Below are positions 54,446 through 63,941 of a stretch of 64,000 bases of DNA, in pieces; within the stretch, counting starts at the first letter, position 1; the number at the start of each line of letters is the position of its first letter. Both the position numbers and the translations under genes were made by a program. The DNA is from Pseudomonadota bacterium (lineage in GTDB: Bacteria; Pseudomonadota; Gammaproteobacteria; Pseudomonadales; Moraxellaceae). The DNA is taken from the NCBI GenBank assembly GCA_023393635.1, contig JAEWKT010000039.1, forward strand, positions 53,502-117,501, read 5' to 3'. The notes beneath the pieces are model-generated. The model saw only the letters and a program-made list of their open reading frames with translations. It searched no databases and was not told the origin of the DNA.

Positions 54446-56617
54446 TTAATAATTAAAACTTAAAGACACGCCTGCACTCCAGTTACGGCCATCGGCTGGT
54501 TCAAAGTAACGCTGATTGGATTCATTCACAATCACCGAGCCTGCATAGTTTTTATCAAACAGGTTATCTACCCGCCCATAGCTACGAATAGTCCAGCTTG
54601 GTAACTGCCACACATAGCCTGCGTGAATTCCCGTCACTGCATGCGATGGTGCATAGTCATTATTTTGATCGTTGACATAAATTTTATCCAGATAATGAAT
54701 ATCTGCACCTGCTTGCCAGCCTTGCTCTGGTGCCCACTCAATGCCTGCATAAGCAGCTTGTTTGGCTACGCCTGGCAAATCATTGCCACTGGCAAATGAA
54801 GAGGTACTATTACGATAAGTGGCGTTTAAATAAGTATAGGCCAGACTGGCTTTTAGCGCGTCCTTAATAGTGCCATTCCATGCAGTTTCAAAGCCATAAC
54901 GTTTGGTACGACCAGCATTTTTATAACTTGAACGGCCATTACTGTTTTGTGCAGTGACAATCTCATCTTGGGTGGTGGTTTGAAAAACTGCTGCGGTTAG
55001 CAGACCATTTGCTATTTGAGTTTTAGCACCTAGCTCATAAGTATCATTCACTGAAGGCTTAAGTTCAAAGTTTAAGCCGCTGTTTGGCCCAGTAGCGTTG
55101 TCTGGGCGATATGATATTTCATTAAACGTCGGGGTTTCAAACCCACGCGCGTATGAGGCGTACAGGTTTAAGTTATCCTGTGCCTGCCAACCCAGTGCAA
55201 TGCTGGGTAGCAACTTGCTGTATTTGGCTTTGCCGCTGTCATCTGGATTATCGGTGCCAATATAATGGTCATCTGAATCGAACCGCACCGTGCTATAGCG
55301 CAATCCAGCATCTACTTTGAACTGAGGCAAAAACTGCCATGAACCCTGTAAGTAGGGATCTATATTCCAGATGGTATTGGTTTCATTGCGTCTTAAGTTG
55401 CCTTGCACACCCAGGTGCTGGTTAGCCCCTGTTCCAGTAAAGTTTTCAAAGCCTCTGCGTTCTTCATCCATGCTGTCATAGGCCAGCCCTGCAATCAGCG
55501 TAGTGGGTTGCTCAGCAATGAGGTTTTTGCCTGTCCAGCGTAAATCAGTGCCGTAATAATTACGGCCTAAATCAATCACACCGCCTGCCTGTCCTTTGCT
55601 TTTTTGCTGCACCATCACGGGAATGGATTGATATTGCACCGTATCACGTTGGCCGTAATACACCATGGCATGGATCGCTTGCTGCTCGTCTATTTGTCGC
55701 TCATACACCAAGCCACCTTGCGTTTGCTGTACGGTTTTACGCGTATTGTATGCCAGGGCATTGTCATTGACGCCCTCAGGATTTTTTTGCCAGTCTTCAC
55801 GGGTCAAGCCCAACGGATCTTGCGCTGTTAAGTCCACACTGTTAATTACTAACTTTAAACGGCTATCCTGATCTAAATCCCACACCAGTTTTGCATTGCT
55901 TAGGTTTTTGCGCGTTTTACTATGGTCGCGGTAGCCATCGGTGGTAAAGCGTGACTGGCTGACCAAATAAGATGGAATCCCTGCCCCATTGCCGCCACCC
56001 TGGGCTTGCACGTTGTAGCGTCTGGTGTTATCGCTACCAGCAGCAATTTGTGCCATCACGCTGGGCGGATTTTCACCTTCTTTGGTAAATGCCTGAATAG
56101 TGCCGCCAGATGAATTACCGTAAATAGCAGATAACGGCCCAGTTAATACTTCGATGTGATCAATAGAAGTTAGATCAATATTTGAGGTTTGTCCTTGTCC
56201 ATCTGGCATGGTGGCAGGAATATCATCAACATATAAGCGCACACCTCGCACACCAAACGTTGAACGGGCACCAAATCCACGCATAGAAACCTGTAAATCC
56301 TGTGCATAATTTTGCCGATTTTGCACTTGTATGCCTGGAATTTGCGCCAGACTTTCTGACAAATTAACCTGCAATTGATTATTTTGAATGCTACTGGCGT
56401 CAAGGCGATAAGCTGAAGCGGAAGTTTGTTGCTGGCTGCTATCGGTACGGGTGGCACTGATCACAATAGTTGGCAATACTTGCGCGGTATTCGTTGCCTG
56501 CTCATTTTGTGCTTGACGCTCTTGTGCTTGAAAGTCTTGTGCCTGAAGCAATGGCGACGCCCCAGATAAAACTAATAATATGACAGAAGGTTTTAGGCAG
56601 GATTCAGGCTTATACAT
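54446..56617 (-). CDS. pqqU: TonB-dependent PQQ receptor, PqqU (YncD)-like
   Basis: A 723-residue outer-membrane receptor. Long blocks match E. coli YncD/PqqU as I recall it: QVQNRQNYAQDLQVSMRGFG, RLYVDDIPATMPDGQGQTSN, TTDGYRDHSKTRKNLSNAK and the C-terminal GSVIVNESNQRYFEP. YncD was shown to import pyrroloquinoline quinone. TonB-dependent plug and barrel are complete; the signal peptide is at residues 1-26 and the start MYKPESC. It is divergent from an OprB-type porin and close to the PQQ-dependent glucose dehydrogenase gene, which supports the substrate assignment. Confidence 0.88.
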   Translation of the reverse strand: MYKPESCLKPSVILLVLSGASPLLQAQDFQAQERQAQNEQATNTAQVLPTIVISATRTDSSQQQTSASAYRLDASSIQNNQLQVNLSESLAQIPGIQVQNRQNYAQDLQVSMRGFGARSTFGVRGVRLYVDDIPATMPDGQGQTSNIDLTSIDHIEVLTGPLSAIYGNSSGGTIQAFTKEGENPPSVMAQIAAGSDNTRRYNVQAQGGGNGAGIPSYLVSQSRFTTDGYRDHSKTRKNLSNAKLVWDLDQDSRLKLVINSVDLTAQDPLGLTREDWQKNPEGVNDNALAYNTRKTVQQTQGGLVYERQIDEQQAIHAMVYYGQRDTVQYQSIPVMVQQKSKGQAGGVIDLGRNYYGTDLRWTGKNLIAEQPTTLIAGLAYDSMDEERRGFENFTGTGANQHLGVQGNLRRNETNTIWNIDPYLQGSWQFLPQFKVDAGLRYSTVRFDSDDHYIGTDNPDDSGKAKYSKLLPSIALGWQAQDNLNLYASYARGFETPTFNEISYRPDNATGPNSGLNFELKPSVNDTYELGAKTQIANGLLTAAVFQTTTQDEIVTAQNSNGRSSYKNAGRTKRYGFETAWNGTIKDALKASLAYTYLNATYRNSTSSFASGNDLPGVAKQAAYAGIEWAPEQGWQAGADIHYLDKIYVNDQNNDYAPSHAVTGIHAGYVWQLPSWTIRSYGRVDNLFDKNYAGSVIVNESNQRYFEPADGRNWSAGVSLSFNY

Positions 56618-56740
56618 TTAATCTACTCACATTTTATCTATACTTTTTACGGATTAGCTTCATCTTGAAACCTTTTTTTGCATTTTAGTATTCTTAAAGC
56701 TCTACAGTTAGGTTTATCTCGTGGGCTTAAGGTTAACAAT
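56618..56740. promoter_or_regulatory. divergent promoter region, pqqU / oprB
   Basis: About 120 AT-rich bases must hold both promoters. I see no clear palindrome, Fur box or catabolite-repressor site. AAGGTT precedes the porin ATG. Confidence 0.5.
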
Positions 56741-58087
56741 ATGTATATCAATAACCCCGTGTTTATTTTGAAACTGGCATGTATCCCTCTTTTGTTAAGC
56801 ACCCTAAGCCTATCTGTCCATGCGCAACAGCCCGTTAGACATGATAATCCATGGTTATTTGGTGACTGGAATGGCAAACGCAGTGCCCTGATCGAACAAG
56901 GCTATGCGTTTAACTTTGGCTATACAGGGGAAGCAGCCACTAAGTTGGATGGCGGCTATAACGATAGCCACGGCACTAAGTATGCAGACCAATTTGCCTT
57001 GGGCGCACAGTTTGATTTAGAAAAAATTTGGAGTTGGCAAGACACCCAAGCACAAATCACCCTCACGCAGCGCAATGGCCAGTCACTGTCCAATAAAGAT
57101 GATGGCTATATTGGTGATCCGCGGGTTGGTCACTTAAGCGCTACTCAGGAAGTCTGGGGCCGTGGGCAGACCTGGCGGCTCACAGACTTTTGGATTCAAA
57201 AGCAATTTTTAGATAAAAAACTGGATATTAAGCTAGGCCGTTTTGGCGAAGGCGAAGATTTTAATACCTTTGATTGTGACTTTCAAAACCTCAGTTTATG
57301 TGGCTCACAAGTAGGTAACTGGGTGGGTGATATCTGGTATAACTGGCCAGTTAGTCAATGGGCTGGTCGGGTTAAATATAACTTTCAACCTGACTGGTAT
57401 GCTCAGATTGGTGTATTTGAGTACAATCCTAAAAATCTTGAACGTAGTCAGGGGTTTAACTTAAGCACAGATGGTTCACACGGTGCCATTATTCCAGTTG
57501 AATTGATCTGGATGCCTAATCTAAGCCAGCAGCAACTCCTAGGGGAGTATCGTGCTGGCTATTATTATAGCTCGGCAGATTCTATGCAGATTGCCAATAA
57601 CCCACCACCTGCTTCTGGCGCACCCAACAATCTACAAACTGCCCATAAACAGGGTGGCTGGCTGGTAGCAAAACAGCAACTGACTGCCAAAGCAGATGAT
57701 CCCAAGCGCGGTCTGACTGGATTTATTAACCTTACCGTACACGACAAGAAAACCAATACCGTGGATAACTTTCAAAATATTGGTCTGATTTATCAAGGCT
57801 GGTTTGATGAGCGACCACAAGATGCAATTGGTTTAGGTTTGGCGCGCATTCATGTCAATGACAAAGTAAGCCACCTGCAAAAACAAAACGATTTGCTGCT
57901 AAATGTTAACGATGCTAACTATCAACCTATTCAAGACACCGAATACAACGCTGAACTGTATTACGGCTTTCATGCCAGTGACTGGCTGACCTTAAGACCA
58001 AACATTCAGTATATCAAACATGCAGGTGGAATTGAGGATATTGATGATGCCTGGGTGGGCGGTGTTAAATTTCAAATTGATTTTTGA
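56741..58087 (+). CDS. oprB: OprB-family carbohydrate porin
   Basis: A 448-residue outer-membrane protein with a signal peptide ending VHA-Q near residue 29. DNPWLFGDWNGKRSALIEQGYAF is the N-terminal OprB signature, and the barrel ends in an aromatic VKFQIDF. OprB porins admit glucose and other sugars to the periplasm. The start at 56741 has AAGGTT at correct spacing; an earlier in-frame ATG at 56678 has none. It precedes the glucose dehydrogenase gene by 420 bases. Confidence 0.9.
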   Translation: MYINNPVFILKLACIPLLLSTLSLSVHAQQPVRHDNPWLFGDWNGKRSALIEQGYAFNFGYTGEAATKLDGGYNDSHGTKYADQFALGAQFDLEKIWSWQDTQAQITLTQRNGQSLSNKDDGYIGDPRVGHLSATQEVWGRGQTWRLTDFWIQKQFLDKKLDIKLGRFGEGEDFNTFDCDFQNLSLCGSQVGNWVGDIWYNWPVSQWAGRVKYNFQPDWYAQIGVFEYNPKNLERSQGFNLSTDGSHGAIIPVELIWMPNLSQQQLLGEYRAGYYYSSADSMQIANNPPPASGAPNNLQTAHKQGGWLVAKQQLTAKADDPKRGLTGFINLTVHDKKTNTVDNFQNIGLIYQGWFDERPQDAIGLGLARIHVNDKVSHLQKQNDLLLNVNDANYQPIQDTEYNAELYYGFHASDWLTLRPNIQYIKHAGGIEDIDDAWVGGVKFQIDF

Positions 58088-58508
58088 TGGCTTTAATATG
58101 AATAGCTCATAAAAAAGCACCCCGTTTCAATTCATAGTGCACAGCAGAATAACGTATAGGAATTAAGATCCCTTTAAAAAAACAAAGTTAAACAGGTTTT
58201 TTTAAGACCAGCTTGGTGCTAACCCTACAATATAAACATGTACCTTTATTTTCTTTGTATTGCATGTTTAGGCTTAAGAGTAACTTTTGGTAAAATTTAA
58301 ATAAGAATTAAGAAATAAAAAAAGCATCATAAGGTTACAGTCGCTATGCTTAAAACCTATTTGGACAACATAATTCATTAAAGAATTTGCACATAAACCA
58401 ATCAAAACTCCGAATTAATAATTTTAGTTATGCGCCACAATAAAATTCTACATTCATGCTAATCAATACAGCTATTTAACTACAGAAATAATTAATCAAC
58501 GTGGCGAG
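58088..58508. other. 421-base gap before gcd
   Basis: AT-rich region without a recognisable terminator, small gene or RNA. It probably carries the gcd promoter, and its length leaves room for regulation. Confidence 0.5.
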
Positions 58509-58514
58509 GTGAAT

Positions 58515-61031
58515 ATGACTCCTACTTCCTCCCAGCATGCAATATGGCCGCGCCTTATGGGTGGTTTGCTATTGCTGAGCGGCATTGCACTCATAATCGG
58601 CGGCATACAACTGCTTCGCCTGGATGGCTCATGGTATTACCTGCCTGCGGGTATTGCACTGGCGGTGACAGGTTTACTCCTTCTTTGGCGTAAACCAGGT
58701 GCATTAGGATTGTATGGGGTTTTTCTCATTGTCAGTACCATTTGGGCGTGGGTAGAAATTGGGCTGGACTGGTGGCAACTGGTACCACGTTTGGCCTTGT
58801 GGTTTGGCTTAGGTCTACTGCTTCTTTTGCCCTGGTTCCGTAAGCCATTATTGTCCCCGCGCACTGGTGCAATTCATAGCTTGTTATTATCCATTGGCCT
58901 GATATTGGCTGGTGGCTCAGCATTGGTAAGCCAGTTTGTGGATCAAGACAAATATTCGCTCAAAGGAGCGCTTGACCGAGACAACACAGGCATGGTTAGT
59001 ACGGCACCTGGTCAGCCTGATGGAGACTGGCAATCTTATGGTCGTACAGCCTTTGGTGATCGTTATTCCCCACTGGCGCAAATTACACCACAAAATGTTG
59101 ATCAGTTAGAAATTGCCTGGAAATACCGTACAGGAGATATGCCAGGTCAAGATGATCCAGGGGAAACCACCGCAGAAAATACACCGTTAAAAGTGAATGG
59201 CATGCTGTATGTATGCACGCCACACAGCAAGGTGATTGCACTTGACCCCGACACAGGTAAAGAAATCTGGCGTTTTGATCCAAAAATTAGTAGCCAGCGT
59301 GCAGGTACTTTTAAAAACTGGGCGCATATGACCTGCCGTGGCGTGGCTTATCATGACGATGCCATGTATACGCAAACTGTAACTTCTACAGTAAACAATA
59401 ACGCGGCTGTACAACCAGCATTAGCAAACGTCTCTACTCAACCGAACATTAGCAATACTGCTACAACCACCACCGTTGACCCAGCACCATCAATTGCCAC
59501 TAATACTTCCAAAACTGCTTGCTCCAAACGTATTTTTATTCCCACCGCAGATACCCGTTTAATTGCACTCAACGCAGATACGGGGCAGATGTGCGCGGAC
59601 TTTGGCAATCAGGGCAGCATTGATTTAACCGCCAACATGGGCAGTTTTACTCCAGGTGGTTACTACTCAACCTCACCACCAGCCGTAACACGTGATTTGG
59701 TGATTATTGGCGGCCATGTGACTGATAACCTATCAACTGACGAACCCTCTGGTGTTATTCGTGCTTATGATGTACGAGATGGCCATTTGGTATGGAACTG
59801 GGATAGCGGCAACCCTACACAAACTGCGCCTATTGCCGCCGACGGTATTTATACCCGCAACTCACCCAATATGTGGTCAATCACGGCAGTAGATGAAGCC
59901 AACGGTTTATTATATCTCCCTATGGGCAATCAGATGCCTGACCAATGGGGTGGCAACCGCACCAAGGAAAGTGAAACCTATAGTGCTGGGGTGACAGCAC
60001 TAGATATTGCAACAGGTCAGGTGCGCTGGACATTCCAAATGACCCATCATGATTTATGGGATATGGATGTTGGTGGACAGCCAACCCTTATGGATATTAA
60101 AACTGCACAAGGTATCCAGCCTGCGCTGCTTGCCTCAACCAAACAAGGCAGTATTTATGTGCTGAATCGCCTAAACGGCAAACCAATTTATCCAGTCAAC
60201 GAAGTTCCTGTACCGCAAGGTAAAGAAAAAGCTGTATTGGATAGTGGTGAATACTACTCGCCCACTCAGCCCATTTCAGCAATTAATTTTGTACCTAAAC
60301 TGGCTGAAAAAGACATGTGGGGCGGCACGCCATTTGACCAAATGATTTGTCGTATTAAGTTTAAATCTTTAAATTATGAAGGTATTTATACACCACCATC
60401 ACTTAAAGGATCTCTGGTTTATCCTGGGAACTTTGGCGTATTTGACTGGGGTGGTATTGCAGTAGATCCTATGCGTCAAATTGCCTTTGTAAATCCTGAT
60501 TTTATGGCTTTTACCTCCAAACTGGTGCCTGCCGCAGCAGTAGCCAGCGGTACAGCGCGCAAAAGCGAAGTTGAGGGCGTTCAACCTAATAAAGGTGCTC
60601 CGTTTGGTGTGATTTTAGAACCATTTTTATCCCCTACTGGTCTGCCTTGCCAGGCACCTGCCTGGGGTTATGTGGCTAGTATTGACTTAACCACTGGCAA
60701 AAAAATCTGGATGCATAAAAATGGTACCGTGCGCGATAACTCACCTTTACCACTGTTCTTTAAAATGGGCGTACCAAGTTTGGGTGGGCCCATGATGACA
60801 GCAGGTGGTGTGGGCTTTTTAAGTGGCACACTGGATCAGTACTTACGCGCCTATGACATGAAAACAGGCAAAGAATTATGGCGCGGTCGCTTGCCTGCAG
60901 GAGCACAAACCACACCAATGACCTATGCAGGCAAAAACGGTCAGCAATATGTATTGGTGATGGCAGGTGGTCATGGCTCACTGGGCACCCGCAAAGGTGA
61001 CTATGTGTATGCCTATAAACTACCTCAATAA
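58515..61031 (+). CDS. gcd: membrane PQQ-dependent glucose dehydrogenase
   Basis: An 838-residue quinoprotein oxidising D-glucose to gluconolactone in the periplasm and passing electrons to ubiquinone. The first ~140 residues contain five membrane helices, then the eight-bladed PQQ propeller: TWAY-like GDWQSYGRTAFGDRYSPL, HHDLWDMDVGGQPTL, and the C-terminal GGHGSLGTRKGDYVYAYKLP. About residues 293-335 hold a Thr/Asn/Ala-rich insertion, around YHDDAMYTQT...CSKRIF, about 30 residues longer than in E. coli. ATG at 58515 is favoured over GTG two codons earlier. Confidence 0.95.
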   Translation: MTPTSSQHAIWPRLMGGLLLLSGIALIIGGIQLLRLDGSWYYLPAGIALAVTGLLLLWRKPGALGLYGVFLIVSTIWAWVEIGLDWWQLVPRLALWFGLGLLLLLPWFRKPLLSPRTGAIHSLLLSIGLILAGGSALVSQFVDQDKYSLKGALDRDNTGMVSTAPGQPDGDWQSYGRTAFGDRYSPLAQITPQNVDQLEIAWKYRTGDMPGQDDPGETTAENTPLKVNGMLYVCTPHSKVIALDPDTGKEIWRFDPKISSQRAGTFKNWAHMTCRGVAYHDDAMYTQTVTSTVNNNAAVQPALANVSTQPNISNTATTTTVDPAPSIATNTSKTACSKRIFIPTADTRLIALNADTGQMCADFGNQGSIDLTANMGSFTPGGYYSTSPPAVTRDLVIIGGHVTDNLSTDEPSGVIRAYDVRDGHLVWNWDSGNPTQTAPIAADGIYTRNSPNMWSITAVDEANGLLYLPMGNQMPDQWGGNRTKESETYSAGVTALDIATGQVRWTFQMTHHDLWDMDVGGQPTLMDIKTAQGIQPALLASTKQGSIYVLNRLNGKPIYPVNEVPVPQGKEKAVLDSGEYYSPTQPISAINFVPKLAEKDMWGGTPFDQMICRIKFKSLNYEGIYTPPSLKGSLVYPGNFGVFDWGGIAVDPMRQIAFVNPDFMAFTSKLVPAAAVASGTARKSEVEGVQPNKGAPFGVILEPFLSPTGLPCQAPAWGYVASIDLTTGKKIWMHKNGTVRDNSPLPLFFKMGVPSLGGPMMTAGGVGFLSGTLDQYLRAYDMKTGKELWRGRLPAGAQTTPMTYAGKNGQQYVLVMAGGHGSLGTRKGDYVYAYKLPQ

Positions 61032-61188
61032 ACAGCCTGAATAAAATCTAAACTCAATGCCTGCTATGTTGAATCTATAGCAGGCATTTTTATATTTGCT
61101 ACCAATTAATCTTCACTAAACTGTAAAATAACCACCTGACGGATGAGCATTCATTTATAGTCAAGTTTTATTGTTGCCGCCACTTATC

Positions 61189-61752
61189 ATGCCACGTCAA
61201 ACAATTACCAAACAGCAAGCCATAGAACTTGAACGTCAACTGGCCAATTACGCCAATATATTAGATAGCCTGGTGCGCATTCCGTTTACCCGCCAGGGCA
61301 TTGGTGCTGATGCCGCCTTGGGTACTATTCCTATTGTGGGCGATATTACTGGTTTAGGCTTAACCTTGTTTGCCATCTCCAAAGCCTGGCAAGCAGGTGT
61401 GCCTTTGCATAAGCTTAGCCCTGCGCTACGTCTGGCCGCACTTGATGCCACGGTGAGTTTTATACCTGTCGTTGGCGACATTCTGGATGTATTCATTCGG
61501 CCAAGTCGTAAGGCCTTAGATATTGTGCATTTACATTTAAAAGAGGTGCATGGCTTAACGCATGACGACCACCTGATTCATCCTATATTGCACCGCAAGC
61601 TTGAGCAACGACAACAAAGTTCAGCTTTTTGGCGTAACCCTGTGGTAAGCTGGCTATGGCTTAGAATTCCCGATATTTTGGGTTTAATCCTTATTGTCTG
61701 GTTTGTAGTGACAGTATTTTTTGCAATTCGCTGGCTCAATGGCATGATTTAA
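61189..61752 (+). CDS. DUF4112 membrane protein
   Basis: A 187-residue protein. The DUF4112 core reads LDSLVRIPFTRQGIGADAALGTIPIVGDI and VSFIPVVGDILDVFIRPS. Hydrophobic stretches lie near residues 45-65, 92-105 and 160-185. The family is widespread without known function. I choose the ATG at 61189 (MPRQTITKQ); a TTG upstream lacks support. Confidence 0.88.
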   Translation: MPRQTITKQQAIELERQLANYANILDSLVRIPFTRQGIGADAALGTIPIVGDITGLGLTLFAISKAWQAGVPLHKLSPALRLAALDATVSFIPVVGDILDVFIRPSRKALDIVHLHLKEVHGLTHDDHLIHPILHRKLEQRQQSSAFWRNPVVSWLWLRIPDILGLILIVWFVVTVFFAIRWLNGMI

Positions 61753-61843
61753 ACTGTTTTGCTTAAAAGCTGTGCAGTTAAGGCACTTTTAAGTAAGAAA
61801 TAATTGTTTTTTTGCCAATGACCCTGTATTCTTTGCAACCATT

Positions 61844-61934
61844 GGAAGCGTGGCAGAGCGGTTTAATGCACCGGTCTTGAAAACCGACGAGGGTTTATAG
61901 CCCTCCGTGAGTTCGAATCTCACCGCTTCCGCCA
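61844..61934 (+). tRNA. tRNA-Ser (TGA)
   Basis: A 91-base tRNA with a long variable arm, acceptor stem GGAAGCG/CGCTTCC, discriminator G and encoded CCA. The anticodon loop CTTGAAA gives anticodon TGA, reading UCN serine codons. Its 3' end faces the accessory segment that follows. Confidence 0.97.
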
Positions 61935-61947
61935 AATATCAACGACT

Positions 61948-61980
61948 TAGCCCCGATAATCGGGGCTTTGTTGTTTTTGG
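61948..61980 (+). terminator. terminator of tRNA-Ser
   Basis: AGCCCCGAT and ATCGGGGCT pair directly around TA... and are followed by TTGTTGTTTTT. Confidence 0.9.
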
Positions 61981-62093
61981 GGTTTATGCAACGTAAGCCT
62001 GTAGTAAGCAAAAAATAAAACTACATAACCTTATTGAAATTAAAAAATTTAGCTCTATTAAACTTTAAATATTAGTAAAAAGGTTTTGGAATA

Positions 62094-63770
62094 ATGGGCT
62101 TAGAATCAGAACAACAAGATTATGAAGAAAGATTAAGGTATAGGCTTAAAATTCTTTCAGAACAGTTAAAAGCCGATAAAGTAAAAATCGCTTCACACCT
62201 AGCTGAAGGTTTCGAAGAGAGTTTTCGAAATATCAAATATGATGAAAGTGGTGAGATCATTTTAGAGTCTGTTGATGGGCGAATTCGTTCAATGGCTTTG
62301 GCTATAGAACATTTCGACACTAGGGAAAAATTAAAAAAAGAAATTTCTTTAGTTGAAATACAAAAACTATATTTTGATCTGATAGAGCATAATTTTGGTT
62401 TTATCTACCAACAAATGCTTAAAGCAAACTCTACGCCTAACCATATTGCGGAATTTTTATCAACAAAAGCGGATTTTGTTGACAATATGTATGAACAAAT
62501 TCCTAATTTTATGGACGCAATTTTATCATTTTGGAAAGAAGTAGGTGATATAGGTTATTGGCATTTAGAAGACAATCACTCAAATCTTACAGGTGTATAT
62601 GGCGGAGATTTATTTCCTACCCACGATGAAAATATTGCTTCAAAATGTGGTATTTACACCGACACAATTGTTCTACCAGATCCATACGTGCGATCACAGC
62701 ATATATTCGAACTTTATTCAAAAGAGAAAGCTGTCTTTTTCTTAATAAAGCACGCTATGAATATTCTCAAATATAAAAAATTAGCATGTGTTGAAGATGG
62801 AATGCCAGTGGTTGCGATACTCCCTGATTTATCAAATTTGGAAGAGAATGGTAAAGATTTTATTTATAGTTTTTCTAAAAATGATGCACTAATTCACGGT
62901 AGCAAATTATTTGGTAGAAACTTTGAGAGTATGGAGGAATTTAATGAGTTTTGTTTAAGCCTTGATACTGTAGAAAAAACAATTCAAGCAATCAAAGATA
63001 AGAATAGGGTCTTATTTGATACAAATTGGAAAGGTTCTTTGCAGGAACAAATAAATAGGGCTTTAAATGGAGATGAGCTAAAAGCTCTTAATCGAACAGA
63101 GCCAGGTTTGTTACTACAAATGCAAGCTGTTGGCAGAATGTCAGTGAGTAATGAATTATTACTCAAAGCACGACAACTTTCAGGAACTCCAATTATTGAA
63201 GCTGAAACATCGTGGCAATATTTTAACTGGAAATTAGAATATGATGCTGACAAGGCTCAAGAATATTATGGTTCTGAAAATTTGCATATAATGAAAGGAC
63301 TAACAGATTTATCTCAAACGGATTTACCTTGGTTAGGCAATATTCCTCCTGAATCATTGTTAGAGCTTAGAAAGCAAGGAGCTTTAGAAGAAATCCGCAG
63401 TATTTTAGGAAATAATATTAAGGAATTAGTAGAAACTAATCCTACTAATTGTTTTAGAACTAGAGATCAAATATTAGACAATATTGAGCAAAGTTTCGAC
63501 AATCATAGAAAGAAAATTGATGAATTAAAAGCTAAAAACTGGAAATTCGCAAAACAAGACATTGGTTCATGGATTGTTACTGGAACTTTAGGAATCGGTG
63601 CAGCTTTAACTGGAGAGGCTTTGTGGGGGTTAGGGGCTTGGGTGGCAAATGAGTTTATGGATGCGCCTAAATTAAAAGAAATACCTCAAAGATATTACGA
63701 CTTAGTTGAGCAGAATAAAAAAGTAAAACAATCTCCAGTAGGTATGCTATTCAAGATAAGTAAAAGTTGA
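62094..63770 (+). CDS. uncharacterised 558-residue protein on an AT-rich accessory segment
   Basis: I do not recognise this protein. It has no signal peptide. Residues 1-80 and ~440-490 look like coiled-coil or long helices rich in Lys and Glu. Near residues ~497-520 there is a hydrophobic stretch (SWIVTGTLGIGAALTGEALWG) that could be a membrane helix. The middle contains IVLPDPYVRSQHIFELYSKEK and an acidic region. Composition is clearly more AT-rich than the core genes. It lies just after tRNA-Ser, a typical island position, so an accessory or defence function is plausible but unproven. Confidence 0.75.
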   Translation: MGLESEQQDYEERLRYRLKILSEQLKADKVKIASHLAEGFEESFRNIKYDESGEIILESVDGRIRSMALAIEHFDTREKLKKEISLVEIQKLYFDLIEHNFGFIYQQMLKANSTPNHIAEFLSTKADFVDNMYEQIPNFMDAILSFWKEVGDIGYWHLEDNHSNLTGVYGGDLFPTHDENIASKCGIYTDTIVLPDPYVRSQHIFELYSKEKAVFFLIKHAMNILKYKKLACVEDGMPVVAILPDLSNLEENGKDFIYSFSKNDALIHGSKLFGRNFESMEEFNEFCLSLDTVEKTIQAIKDKNRVLFDTNWKGSLQEQINRALNGDELKALNRTEPGLLLQMQAVGRMSVSNELLLKARQLSGTPIIEAETSWQYFNWKLEYDADKAQEYYGSENLHIMKGLTDLSQTDLPWLGNIPPESLLELRKQGALEEIRSILGNNIKELVETNPTNCFRTRDQILDNIEQSFDNHRKKIDELKAKNWKFAKQDIGSWIVTGTLGIGAALTGEALWGLGAWVANEFMDAPKLKEIPQRYYDLVEQNKKVKQSPVGMLFKISKS

Positions 63771-63774
63771 TTTA

Positions 63775-63903
63775 TTAATTTCTAGTATCGTCAACTAATT
63801 GTTGTTGATGTGGTACAGCAATAGCTTCCCACTCATCATAAGACAAAATAGGTGGAAAAGCGGCTACTAATTTAATTGTGAAAATTGAGACTTCTACTGA
63901 CAT
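63775..63903 (-). CDS. small unknown open frame, 42 residues
   Basis: ATG at 63903 gives MSVEVSIFTIKLVAAFPPILSY-like sequence ending DDTRN. The composition is protein-like (FPPILSYDEWEAIA), but there is no good ribosome site and I do not know a homologue. It could be a remnant. Confidence 0.3.
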   Translation of the reverse strand: MSVEVSIFTIKLVAAFPPILSYDEWEAIAVPHQQQLVDDTRN

Positions 63904-63941
63904 TTTGGTAAATTTTACCTCATGTCACAGGAGTTTCGATT

